Source of the DNA: an uncultured Flavobacterium sp.
GTDB lineage: Bacteria > Bacteroidota > Bacteroidia > Flavobacteriales > Flavobacteriaceae
Direction of reading: 5' to 3'
DNA: 64,000 nt
NCBI GenBank assembly: GCA_943912855.1
Contig: CALTVC010000017.1
Location: forward strand, 1 to 64,000
Below, one piece after another: positions 34,328 through 43,532 of this stretch. Both the position numbers and the translations under genes were made by a program. The notes under the pieces were generated by a model. The model was not told where the DNA came from. It did not search any database and was given only the letters and a program-made list of their open reading frames with translations. Each line of letters begins with the position of its first letter. The first letter of the stretch is position 1.

Positions 34328-35500
34328 TTAATAGTTTATTTGCAACCTGCTTTTAGAAAGTGCTATGATCTGGTGCAGGTCGTTATCCTGAACCTGCTTG
34401 CAGTTATCGGCAAACTTAAGGAACTCAAGGTAAATAATATCAAGGTCGTTCTTGGTAAGTTCGTAACCAATTTTCTTGGCGGTATATGCCAGTGCCGAAC
34501 GCCCGCTACGTGCCGTAAGCACTATAGACGACTCTGTAACACCCACATCGGCAGGGTCTATGATTTCGTAGGTTTCGCGGTTTTTAATCACCCCATCCTG
34601 GTGTATGCCCGAGCTGTGTGCAAAGGCATTCTCCCCTACTATGGCTTTGTTTGCCTGTACCGTCATACCCATTTCCTGCGATACCATACGGCTCATGGCA
34701 GTAAGGTGTTGTGTTTTTATATTGGTAGACAAATGTAGCGCCGGATGTTGACGCAGTATCATCACAACTTCTTCAAGGGCGGTATTACCCGCACGCTCGC
34801 CTATGCCGTTTATGGTACATTCTATTTGCCTTGCCCCGTTAATCACACCGGCAATGGCATTGGCTGTAGCCAAACCAAGGTCGTTATGGCAGTGGCAAGA
34901 AAGCTTCACTTTATCAATGCCCGAAACATGTTCTTTAAGGTATTTAATTTTTGCTCCGTATTCATCCGGAAGGCAATAGCCTGTAGTATCAGGAATGTTC
35001 AGCACGGTAGCACCCGCCTTTACAACAGCGGTACAAACCTCGGCAAGAAAAGCGTTATCAGTACGGCCGGCATCCTCTGCATAGAACTCCACATCTGACG
35101 TAAAGTTTCGCGCGAATTTAACCGCCTCAACCGCTTGTTCTATAATCTTTTCCCGGGTGGAATTAAACTTATGCTTTATGTGCGAATCAGAGGTTCCTAT
35201 ACCCGTATGTATACGTGGCCTCTTTGCATATTTCAGTGCTTCGGCTGCCACTTCAATGTCTTTTTTAACCGCGCGACTGAGCCCGCATACGGTTGCATTT
35301 TTTACGAGTTTTGAAATCTCTTCTACCGAATGAAAATCACCCGGGCTCGAAATTGGGAAACCTGCCTCAATAATGTCTACCCCAAGGCTGTCGAGCGCTT
35401 CGGCTATCTTTAATTTTTGGGCGGTATTCAGTTTACAACCGGGGACCTGCTCGCCGTCACGCAGCGTAGTGTCGAAAATGTCTATATGCTCAGTACTCAT
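34328..35500 (-). CDS. leuA: 2-isopropylmalate synthase, short form
   Basis: 390 aa. The DRE-TIM domain shows DTTLRDGEQVPG at 10-21, HCHNDLGLATANA near 200 and the linker region with GIHQDGVIKNRETYEI near 285. It condenses acetyl-CoA with 2-ketoisovalerate. The C-terminal LeuA dimer/regulatory domain found in forms of about 510 aa is absent, so leucine feedback may be lost or work otherwise. First gene of leuACDB; a near -7 element (TATTTTAG, one mismatch) lies at 35524-35531. Confidence 0.92.
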   Translation of the reverse strand: MSTEHIDIFDTTLRDGEQVPGCKLNTAQKLKIAEALDSLGVDIIEAGFPISSPGDFHSVEEISKLVKNATVCGLSRAVKKDIEVAAEALKYAKRPRIHTGIGTSDSHIKHKFNSTREKIIEQAVEAVKFARNFTSDVEFYAEDAGRTDNAFLAEVCTAVVKAGATVLNIPDTTGYCLPDEYGAKIKYLKEHVSGIDKVKLSCHCHNDLGLATANAIAGVINGARQIECTINGIGERAGNTALEEVVMILRQHPALHLSTNIKTQHLTAMSRMVSQEMGMTVQANKAIVGENAFAHSSGIHQDGVIKNRETYEIIDPADVGVTESSIVLTARSGRSALAYTAKKIGYELTKNDLDIIYLEFLKFADNCKQVQDNDLHQIIALSKSRLQINY

Positions 35501-35697
35501 AGTGCTCGTGGTTTAATGTATAGCTAAAATAACCAACTACTCAGCAAGCGCTTTTTACCAGAAAACCACATTACGACACCTGATTAAACTTTTAACACAA
35601 TAGACTATTGATTATCAATAATTTAAACTAAATATTTTTATACTACCCAAATTTAATATGCAGTCATAACAATTAACAAATCCTACCGTTTTTTATT

Positions 35698-35705
35698 TAT
35701 ATTTG
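35698..35705 (+). promoter_or_regulatory. -7 element of helical-repeat gene
   Basis: TATATTTG fits TAnnTTTG, 22 bp before the ATG. Confidence 0.55.
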
Positions 35706-35727
35706 AATGTATTGAACATCATGCCGT

Positions 35728-37287
35728 ATGAAGAACCGCAATCAGCTTACCGATAACTTATTTATTTTGATCAAATCGCTTTCGGCATCTGAAAAGCGAC
35801 AGTTTTCGTTGTTTGTAAACCGGCTTCAGGCGAATACTGACAGTAAGTTCCTGAACCTGTTTAAGGTGCTTTCTGCCCAAAAGGAATACGATGAAACGAC
35901 ATTGCTCAAAGCTACCAAAATAAGCAAGGAACAGCTGAGCAACGTTAAAGCACACCTCTACCACCAGATACTGACCAGCCTACGCCTGAACCCCAGTAAA
36001 CGAAACATTCCGTTGCAGCTACGCGAACAGTTTGATTTTGCCATGATACTTTACCGCAAGGGTCTGTACCAACAGTGTCTTAAACTATTGGACAAGCTGA
36101 AAACACAGGCACTGATGTATGAGGAAAAGAACCTGGGCTACGAAATCCTGGATTTGGAAAAGATCATTGAGTCGCAATACATAACCCGAAGCCGTAGCAA
36201 CCGCGCCGACATACTCATAGCACAGACCACGGAGCTTACCTACCTGAACAACATTGCGAGCCAACTGAGCAGCCTGGCGCTGGATATGTACAACATTTTC
36301 CTGAAAAACGGTTATGCCCGTACCGATGCCGAAGCTCAGAAAGTATCGGAACATTTCCATAAAATGTTGCCCGATTACGAGGGCGAAAAACTCGGCTTTC
36401 GCGAAAAGCTTTGGCTGTACCAATCGTACTTATGGTACAGTTTCATCACGCAGGATTTTGTGGCGTGTTACCGCTATGCCACACGTTGGGTAGGATTGTT
36501 TGAAAAGAACCCACACCTGATTACCGTACACCCGGTATTTTACATTAAAGGCAACCACTATGTGCTGGAATCATTGTACTACCTGAACCGTGTGGAGCAG
36601 TTTGAAAAGGCACTGGATCGTTTTGAAGAGATATTGGGCAGCGAACCCATACCCGAAGATGACAACATTATTGTACTCTCTTTCCTGTATGTATATGCCA
36701 ATAAGCTGAACCTGCGTTTTATGCGGGCACAGTTTAGCGGTGGCGAAGAACTACTAGAAACCATCCATAAAAAACTCGACCGTTACAAAGACAAGATAGA
36801 CGACCACCACGTTATGGTGTTGTATTATAAAATAGCGTGTTACCACTTCGGGACACAGGAATATGCCAAATGTATTTTTTATCTGAAGAAAATCATTAAC
36901 AGTAAAACCACCCAGATACGTGAGGACTTAATGTGTTTCGCCCACATGCTTAACCTTGCTGCCCACTACCAGGCGGGGCTTGATTACAGGCTCGAAGCCC
37001 TGATTCGCTCTACCTATAACTTCCTGATTAAGATGAACGACCTGCACGGGGTACAGCGCGCCGTTATCGACTTCCTGAAGGGATTATCTAACGTATCGCC
37101 ACTGCTTATTAAAAGACGCTTCATTGAGCTCCTGGAAACGCTTAAAACATTTGAAAAAGATCCATTCGAGCGTCGTGCCTTCCTGTACCTTGACCTTATA
37201 TCGTGGCTGGAAAGCAACATTTATAACAAACCCATAGCCCAGGTTATCGGCGAAAAAGTAGCCAAACGCCAACAGGCAGAGGGATAG
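35728..37287 (+). CDS. Large helical-repeat protein of unknown function
   Basis: 519 aa, no signal peptide or membrane segment. It is almost entirely alpha-helical with TPR-like spacing (for example YRKGLYQQCLKLLDKLKTQA near 112-131, YYLNRVEQFEKALDRFEEIL near 285-304). The N-terminus (LTDNLFILIKSLSASEKRQFSLFVNRLQ) is a conserved-looking helical start seen in Bacteroidetes hypothetical proteins. It probably acts as a scaffold in the cytoplasm; no role assigned. It diverges from leuA across a 227-bp gap. Confidence 0.75.
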   Translation: MKNRNQLTDNLFILIKSLSASEKRQFSLFVNRLQANTDSKFLNLFKVLSAQKEYDETTLLKATKISKEQLSNVKAHLYHQILTSLRLNPSKRNIPLQLREQFDFAMILYRKGLYQQCLKLLDKLKTQALMYEEKNLGYEILDLEKIIESQYITRSRSNRADILIAQTTELTYLNNIASQLSSLALDMYNIFLKNGYARTDAEAQKVSEHFHKMLPDYEGEKLGFREKLWLYQSYLWYSFITQDFVACYRYATRWVGLFEKNPHLITVHPVFYIKGNHYVLESLYYLNRVEQFEKALDRFEEILGSEPIPEDDNIIVLSFLYVYANKLNLRFMRAQFSGGEELLETIHKKLDRYKDKIDDHHVMVLYYKIACYHFGTQEYAKCIFYLKKIINSKTTQIREDLMCFAHMLNLAAHYQAGLDYRLEALIRSTYNFLIKMNDLHGVQRAVIDFLKGLSNVSPLLIKRRFIELLETLKTFEKDPFERRAFLYLDLISWLESNIYNKPIAQVIGEKVAKRQQAEG

Positions 37288-37292
37288 AGAGA

Positions 37293-37380
37293 ACCTGCAA
37301 GGTTTCTAAAACCTTGTAGGTTTATTTATTAATCTCACTATAAAGAATTATACCTACAAGGTATTGAAGACCTTGCAGGA
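37293..37380. repeat. REP-like double palindrome
   Basis: Arms 37293-37321 and 37352-37380 are inverted copies (24 of 29 positions); each arm is itself near-palindromic, ACCTGCAAGG..CCTTGTAGGT. The spacer is 30 bp. It has the form of a REP pair. Confidence 0.7.
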
Positions 37381-37411
37381 ATTCTGTACAAACAATTTAA
37401 ATTTATGATAA

Positions 37412-37450
37412 AGCACAAAAAAAATCCCGTTCCACTGTTGCGGAACGGGA
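37412..37450 (-). terminator. Terminator of the susC operon
   Basis: Minus-strand stem TCCCGTTCC/GGAACGGGA with an 8-nt loop and eight T, 34 bp past the GH43 stop. Confidence 0.88.
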
Positions 37451-37483
37451 TAAACAATTTATGAAGTAATTAAAACGAAACTC

Positions 37484-39397
37484 CTATTTAAGAGGCTCAA
37501 TGCCTTTGTGTGTAGGCACTGTGGTTTTAATGCTACCATCGGCATTAAATTCAAGCTTGTCTATACACACCTCACGGTGGAAACCAGCCGAATCGCCCAT
37601 GGTAATCCCCTTAGGATACGGGAACCTGTGGTATACAATGTACCACTCATCCTTGCCCGGCACCTGTAGTACCGAATGGTGACCTGTACCGTAAATACCG
37701 GCATTGGCATCTTTAGTAAGCACCAAGTTTTCGGCAGGAACCGTCCATGGTCCAAGAGGTGATTTAGACGTAGCATAATGCACCTGGTAGTCTGGGCTAC
37801 GGGTATCGTTTTCAGACCACGTCAGGTAATACGTACCCTTGCGGTAAAACACATACGTACCTTCATTATAGCTCTTGGTAGGTGTAATAACCTTAACCGT
37901 TTCGGGTTTAATGGTAACCATATCGGCATTAAGCTCAGCTACGGCCGCATAACCATTACCCCAATACAGGTAGAACTTACCACTAACCGGGTCACGGAAT
38001 ACATCAGGGTCTATTTCCTGTCCGCCTTTTTGGCCTTCAGGTCGTGAAGCCACAATCGGCTTACCACTGTCTTTAAACGGCCCCGTAGGATTGTCAGACA
38101 CGGCAACACCTATTTTCTGTGCAGCTGTAAAGTAGTAGTAGTATTTATACTGGCCTTTCTTTACTTCCTTTTCTATGATGCACGGTGCCCACGCGTTGCG
38201 GTCGGCCCAGGTTACGTCCTTACCAAGGGTAATGATTTTACCTTCGTCTTTCCAGTCTACAAGATTGGTCGAAGAAAACGTTTTGAAATACTTACCAGAC
38301 CATCCGTCGAAACCATCGCTGGTTGGGTACAGGTAATATTTTTTGGTTTTGTTAGAATATAAAATCTCAGGATCGGCGTAATAACCTTCCAGCACAGGGT
38401 TGTTGTTCAGGTGCGGTAGCTTAGCAGGAGTTCCCCACTTGGCAAGCATCCTTTTCAACTCCGTACGGGTAATAGGCACAACAGTACCGTGACGTGGCAT
38501 AAAATCCATGCTGATTTCACTGTCAATCAACGAAAAATGCTCCAGGTCGGTACTCTTGGTAAACTGATATTTACCTTTCATATACACGTCATACATAAGT
38601 ATGTACGTATCAGAATTGTTCAGTTTAAACACACCTGCACCTTCCACACTTTCGTTGGTTTGTTGCAAATACTCATCTTTCTCTGCCCAAACACCCGAAG
38701 TAAGATTAGTGGTAGTAGCGGTTTTAATACCGTTTTTGCCACCTTCGGTTTTATAGAACAGGTGGTATACGCCGTCTTTCTCTATGATGTCGCCATCTAT
38801 GCACGCGTTACCTGATTTAGGCGTGAAAAGCACTTTTGGCGCGCTCTCAAGCCCTGTAAAATCGGCATTGGCATAAGCATAATAAATAATATCTGCACCT
38901 TTGCCGTGTTGCATAGAAAAGTATACCATATACTTGTTGGCAGCCTTGTCAAACACCGTTTGTGGTGCCCATACACGTTTCAGGTCTTCGTTACCCGGAT
39001 ATGTTTTCTGGATGTTTACAATAGAAGACGTCCAGTTTACCAGATCGGCAGATTTAAGCAACACCATGGCACGGTTGCTGTCCCATCCTTTAGAGGAAGT
39101 CATATCGGTAACCACCATACGGAACACTCCGTCAGGGCCACGTAATATGTGTGGGTCGCGCACGCCACCGGTAGAACTGATTTTTTTGGAATCAATGACC
39201 GGGTTGTTGTTGTTCAGCGCATAATAATGGTAACCATCAAGGCTTACGCCAAAACGGATAGCCTCCTCCTCTACTTTATTTCCGGTGAAATAAGTAAACA
39301 GGTACGCCACCTCGTCTTTAGGCCTGCTGTCGGTTTGCGCAACAGCAGGCATAGATAAGGTTACCAATGAAAAAATAGTAAGGATGATTTTCTTCAT
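37484..39397 (-). CDS. Secreted double-module GH43 glycosidase
   Basis: 637 aa with signal peptide MKKIILTIFSLVTLSMPAVAQ. Two five-bladed propeller modules appear in tandem. The first (about 30-310) has VRDPHIL near 79, the Asp of CIDGDII and the Glu of ESVEGAGVF; the second (about 325-600) has YADPEIL near 334, DPDVFRDP near 485 and the Glu of NEGTYVFY near 525. All three GH43 acidic positions look present in both. Family members cut arabinose, xylose or galactose from plant glycans; here the PUL setting suggests arabinogalactan side chains or beta-1,3-galactan. Subfamily not settled. Last gene of the susC operon, 3 bp from the GH2 gene. Confidence 0.85.
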   Translation of the reverse strand: MKKIILTIFSLVTLSMPAVAQTDSRPKDEVAYLFTYFTGNKVEEEAIRFGVSLDGYHYYALNNNNPVIDSKKISSTGGVRDPHILRGPDGVFRMVVTDMTSSKGWDSNRAMVLLKSADLVNWTSSIVNIQKTYPGNEDLKRVWAPQTVFDKAANKYMVYFSMQHGKGADIIYYAYANADFTGLESAPKVLFTPKSGNACIDGDIIEKDGVYHLFYKTEGGKNGIKTATTTNLTSGVWAEKDEYLQQTNESVEGAGVFKLNNSDTYILMYDVYMKGKYQFTKSTDLEHFSLIDSEISMDFMPRHGTVVPITRTELKRMLAKWGTPAKLPHLNNNPVLEGYYADPEILYSNKTKKYYLYPTSDGFDGWSGKYFKTFSSTNLVDWKDEGKIITLGKDVTWADRNAWAPCIIEKEVKKGQYKYYYYFTAAQKIGVAVSDNPTGPFKDSGKPIVASRPEGQKGGQEIDPDVFRDPVSGKFYLYWGNGYAAVAELNADMVTIKPETVKVITPTKSYNEGTYVFYRKGTYYLTWSENDTRSPDYQVHYATSKSPLGPWTVPAENLVLTKDANAGIYGTGHHSVLQVPGKDEWYIVYHRFPYPKGITMGDSAGFHREVCIDKLEFNADGSIKTTVPTHKGIEPLK

Positions 39398-39400
39398 ACG

Positions 39401-41830
39401 TTATTTTACAGTAATAGTGGTTTCCACAGGTTTAAGCCACGGGCTGGTAAATTTCACTGTAACAGTACCTGCAGTACCTGTAGCCTCTATATAAGCCAGG
39501 ATATGCCCGTGTAGTACACGCTGTATGTTATCAGTATAATCTGTCATATCACTATTGTTACCCGCTTCAAGACCCAGTAGTTTACCAGGACCACTTACTG
39601 TGCAGGTTACTTCGTTGTCAGACAGCATTACCGGAACACCGTTTTCGTCTACCACCTGTAGCAATACCTGTGCCACGCCTTTATCTTTTTTAATAGTAAT
39701 GCCTTTTTGCTTAACAACTAATGCAGCAGGCTGCTTAGATGAGTTAATAGCATAACGGCTTACTTCTTTACCGTTTTTGTCAAGACCTATAACCTCAAGC
39801 TTTCCTGCTTTGTATGGAGTATCCCAAACAATGATACCTGTTTTTTCGTCGTAAGGCTTCACCTCACCAACCTGCTTACCGTTAAGCTCCAAGCGTGCTT
39901 TTGCAGCGTTAGTGTACGCTACTACACGGATGCTTTGTCCGTCTTCGTAGTTCCAGATATCCCAAGCATCTTTAGACGGTTGTCTTTCCTTATCCGGTGT
40001 AGGATATGTACCAATGAATGCCATTGGCTTATCTGACCAAAGCGACTGACGGAAATATCCGCGAGGCTTTATCTGACCTGCAAAATCTACAAGACCTGAG
40101 TAGAAGCCACGAGATGGCCATGCACCTGATTCACCAAGGTAGTCGATACCTGTCCAGATGAACTGACCGAAAATGTGCTCGTTGTTTTTAACCGCTAACC
40201 AAGGCTCCAGGTCGTGTACGGTTTCGCTACCGTAAATAACACGCTTAGGGAATTTCTTATGGTCAGATACGTATTTGCTCTCTGTATAGTTATAACCAGT
40301 TACATCTATCAGGAACGGATATTCTGTTTCGTTACTCATGGCCACACCTGCAAGCCCCGCAGTTGTAACACGTGATTTGTCAAATTTCTTAACTACGTTA
40401 ACCAGTCTTTTTGCAATACCACCAAGACGCATAGCATCCGGAGCATCTTTTTTGTAGCCACCGTAAGCTGCCTGAGCAAAACCTGTATCCTTACCACCAT
40501 CAAGTACCGGGTGAGAATACGGGTCGTTAGGGTAATCTACCTCATTACCTATACTCCATCCCCAAACCGAAAGGTGGTTACGGTCACGACGTACAATGTC
40601 TTCAAGGTCTTTTTCTGCCCAGTCGGCAAAAATATCATACGAACCCTGGAAGCCTGGTGTACCCTGGTTCCAGCCGGTTATCCACTTACGCTTAGGGTAT
40701 TCCCACTCATCGTATGCTTCGTTAAGTACCAATATACCAAGTTCATCACACAGCTCATAAAACACAGGAGCCTGTGGGTTGTGGCTGGTACGAATGGCGT
40801 TTACACCAATAGCTTTAAGGGTTTGAAGCCTTGATTTCCATACTTCTTCCGGTACGGCAGAACCTAGAACACCAGCATCGTGGTGAAGACATACACCTTT
40901 CATTTTCATCCATTTTCCGTTAAGGGCAAAGCCTTTATCAGGATCAAATGTAAATGTGCGGAAACCGGTTTGTGTAGTAGTAGCATCTATTTGCTTACCA
41001 TCCTGTAGTACAGTAGTTTTTAGCGTGTACAAGTTTGGCGTATCAAGACTCCAAAGCTGCGGATTGCTCACTTTAAGCTGGGTAGCTACTTTATCTTTGG
41101 TATTAGCGGCAACGCTAAGTTTTTGCGAATTCTTAGCTACAACTTTACCGTTTTTGTCTACAAGTTCGTTAAGTACGGTTACACCAGCTTTTTTGGCAAG
41201 ACCGTTCTCTACTTCAACTTCTACGTTTAACGTACCCGCATTTCCTTTAACTTCAGGGTAGGTGTAAACACCCCATTGGTTAATGTGTACAGGGTTTGCA
41301 TATACCACATATACATCACGGTAAATACCAGAACCGGTATACCAACGAGAGTCAGCACTCTGGCTGTGGTCTACACGAACAGCAATGGTGTTATCTCCTC
41401 CAAAATTAATATAAGGAGTAGCGTCATAGCTAAATGAAATGTATCCGTTAGGACGCTTACCAAGCGAATGACCATTGATAAATACCTCACTGCGGTTGTA
41501 CACTCCTTCAAAGTGAAGGTATACTTTTTCGCCTTTTTTAGCCTGAGGCACATTTAGGGTTTTGCGGTACCAGCCTATTCCTCCAGGAAGGTAACCGGTA
41601 CAACTAGCAAGAGTAGGGCTTAGTTGGCCTTTAACGCTCCAGTCGTGAGGAACGCTTACAGCCTGCCAGTCTTTATCGTTAAAACTGATTTCTTTAGCCT
41701 CTTGTTTGTCTTCAAGGGCAAATTTCCAGTTGTCATTAATTTTTTGCGGTTGCCCAAACGATACCTGACCCACAGCGGCCATCCAGGTAGCATTTAGCAT
41801 CGTAAGGAAAATTTTCGTAGTAGTATTCAT
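39401..41830 (-). CDS. Glycoside hydrolase family 2, probable beta-galactosidase
   Basis: 809 aa exported enzyme. The GH2 sugar-binding domain is at about 35-190 (WYRKTLNVPQ...VYLHFEGVYNRSEVFINGHSLG), the Ig-like domain at 190-300, and the TIM barrel has MKGVCLHHDAG near 312, acid/base Glu in WSIGNEVDYP near 430 and nucleophile Glu in IYGSETVHD near 535. C-terminal DUF4982-like and Ig-like domains follow. It probably releases terminal beta-galactose (or glucuronate) from fragments made by the GH30. Third enzyme position in the susC operon; gap to GH30 is 53 bp. Confidence 0.9.
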   Translation of the reverse strand: MNTTTKIFLTMLNATWMAAVGQVSFGQPQKINDNWKFALEDKQEAKEISFNDKDWQAVSVPHDWSVKGQLSPTLASCTGYLPGGIGWYRKTLNVPQAKKGEKVYLHFEGVYNRSEVFINGHSLGKRPNGYISFSYDATPYINFGGDNTIAVRVDHSQSADSRWYTGSGIYRDVYVVYANPVHINQWGVYTYPEVKGNAGTLNVEVEVENGLAKKAGVTVLNELVDKNGKVVAKNSQKLSVAANTKDKVATQLKVSNPQLWSLDTPNLYTLKTTVLQDGKQIDATTTQTGFRTFTFDPDKGFALNGKWMKMKGVCLHHDAGVLGSAVPEEVWKSRLQTLKAIGVNAIRTSHNPQAPVFYELCDELGILVLNEAYDEWEYPKRKWITGWNQGTPGFQGSYDIFADWAEKDLEDIVRRDRNHLSVWGWSIGNEVDYPNDPYSHPVLDGGKDTGFAQAAYGGYKKDAPDAMRLGGIAKRLVNVVKKFDKSRVTTAGLAGVAMSNETEYPFLIDVTGYNYTESKYVSDHKKFPKRVIYGSETVHDLEPWLAVKNNEHIFGQFIWTGIDYLGESGAWPSRGFYSGLVDFAGQIKPRGYFRQSLWSDKPMAFIGTYPTPDKERQPSKDAWDIWNYEDGQSIRVVAYTNAAKARLELNGKQVGEVKPYDEKTGIIVWDTPYKAGKLEVIGLDKNGKEVSRYAINSSKQPAALVVKQKGITIKKDKGVAQVLLQVVDENGVPVMLSDNEVTCTVSGPGKLLGLEAGNNSDMTDYTDNIQRVLHGHILAYIEATGTAGTVTVKFTSPWLKPVETTITVK

Positions 41831-41883
41831 TCTTCTTGGTTTAATGAAATGATAGTTTATTCTTCTTTATTTTATAGTGTGAT

Positions 41884-43455
41884 TTAAAGTCCTCCTGTTG
41901 TAAGGGTAATAATACTGCGTGCAGGAACTGTAACAGGCTCGCCATCTGTAATGGTTTGAAACTGTAGTTCGCTGTTGTCTGACGTAAGGTAACCTTTAAG
42001 CCCTGTAAGATCTGTAGAACCTTTTTTAAGATTGAATGTTACAGGTTGAGCCCCCGAGTTTACAATAACCGTAACCAAATTACCCGTTGCCGGGTCTTTG
42101 TATGCCGAATACAAAAAGTTTTGGTTAATGCCATCGCCCTGGCTGTTGCTCATATTTACCCTTTGGTAACCCGGTCTTATAAAACGGCTGTAGTTACCCA
42201 GCGCCCAAAGCATTTTGCTCTTATAATAGTTACCGTCAGTTTTTTGCTTGTCTATGTAAATAAGACCATCCTTATAATCATAAGGCGAAATGGCAAGCCA
42301 CCAGTGCCATGCCGTAGCATTTGCCACAGCCACATCGGTATGAATGACACGGGCTAAATACAATGCCGAACCAATGCCTAAATCGCGCCTGTTGCCGTCT
42401 ATCTCTCCTGCGTTATCGCCAAGGATACAGTATTCAGACATCCAGTATCTGAGTCCGCTTACCTGTCTTATTGCCGATGCAAGCTGTTGCCTTTGGTTCA
42501 CCATAGTGTTGAAAGGCGATGTAGTAAAGTAACTATGTCCTGCGATTTTTGGTTCTACCTTAGAAAGGTTACCCACATAATTAGCAGAACCTGCTGTAAA
42601 GAAATCTTTAATCTGGTCGGCACGTTGGGGCTTATTACCTACCTCATACAGATAATTAATCTGTGCAGCTTCACTAAGGCTGATGGTAGCACTAATGCCA
42701 CTGTTTTCTATTTTCTGGTTAAGCAGTGCGGTAATACCGGCTATTTCATTATTATAAAAAGGAGTTCCTTCTTGTCCGCCATCATTCCAGTCCCATTGCG
42801 GTTCGTTCATTGGGCTGATGTAGTCTGGCGTAAGCCCTTTCGTTTGCAACCCCTGAGCCACAGACACAAGGTAATCAGTGTAGCTACCAAAGTTATCTGA
42901 AGCAAGGTTAGATGTAATGGTACCTGCCGAGGCAAATGCTTTTCCGTTACGGGTAAGTGATACCGGTGGGCTATTCGGAAAAATAAGGAGTTTTTCTACT
43001 CCGCGTGCTTTGGCTGCCTGTGCAAACCAAACCTGACCTTGTTGTTTATCCCAATTGTAAGTACCATCTGCATTGCGGAATGATTCGGCTCGGCGCCACT
43101 CATCTCCTATGCCACTTGCAGTACCCTGTTCGGCACTGCCCGCTCCTACATTAAATCGCCATATAGAAAGCCCTATGCCCAGCGGATTGCCCGAAGCGTC
43201 CTTTTCTTTACTAAAAAGCAAATCCGCCATAGCATTACGTTTAGCATCGGGCCAGTTTCCGGTAAACTGACAAGACCACGCATCTGACGCGCCAAAGTGC
43301 TCCATGGTCTGGTACGTTGTAGCATCATTAATAGTAAGGGTTAACTCCTGTGGTAGCACCGGAGTAGAATTTTTTACACCATCGCTGCTGCTGCATCCTG
43401 TAATGGCAATGCCTATCAGGGTTATTAGCGCGCGATTGTATGAATTTTTAAGCAT
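41884..43455 (-). CDS. GH30 lipoprotein, endo-beta-1,6-galactanase-like
   Basis: 523 aa. The lipoprotein signal ends at Cys21 (IGIAITGC), so it is likely at the cell surface. The GH30 barrel begins with YQTMEHFGASDAWSCQF near 50; IWRFNVGAGSAEQG near 105, acid/base Glu in SPMNEPQWDW near 218 and nucleophile Glu in YWMSEYC near 340 are present. The NEPQWDW form and AGSAEQG resemble beta-1,6-galactanases of GH30 subfamily 5. A C-terminal beta-sandwich (460-523) follows. It would cut beta-1,6-galactan side chains of type II arabinogalactan into oligosaccharides for the SusCD transporter. Confidence 0.82.
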   Translation of the reverse strand: MLKNSYNRALITLIGIAITGCSSSDGVKNSTPVLPQELTLTINDATTYQTMEHFGASDAWSCQFTGNWPDAKRNAMADLLFSKEKDASGNPLGIGLSIWRFNVGAGSAEQGTASGIGDEWRRAESFRNADGTYNWDKQQGQVWFAQAAKARGVEKLLIFPNSPPVSLTRNGKAFASAGTITSNLASDNFGSYTDYLVSVAQGLQTKGLTPDYISPMNEPQWDWNDGGQEGTPFYNNEIAGITALLNQKIENSGISATISLSEAAQINYLYEVGNKPQRADQIKDFFTAGSANYVGNLSKVEPKIAGHSYFTTSPFNTMVNQRQQLASAIRQVSGLRYWMSEYCILGDNAGEIDGNRRDLGIGSALYLARVIHTDVAVANATAWHWWLAISPYDYKDGLIYIDKQKTDGNYYKSKMLWALGNYSRFIRPGYQRVNMSNSQGDGINQNFLYSAYKDPATGNLVTVIVNSGAQPVTFNLKKGSTDLTGLKGYLTSDNSELQFQTITDGEPVTVPARSIITLTTGGL

Positions 43456-43532
43456 GGTGATTTTGATAAGGTTTGTCCGGAAATATGGAATAAAAGCCGG
43501 GGAATACAGTATCCCCCGGCTTCTTATAAATA

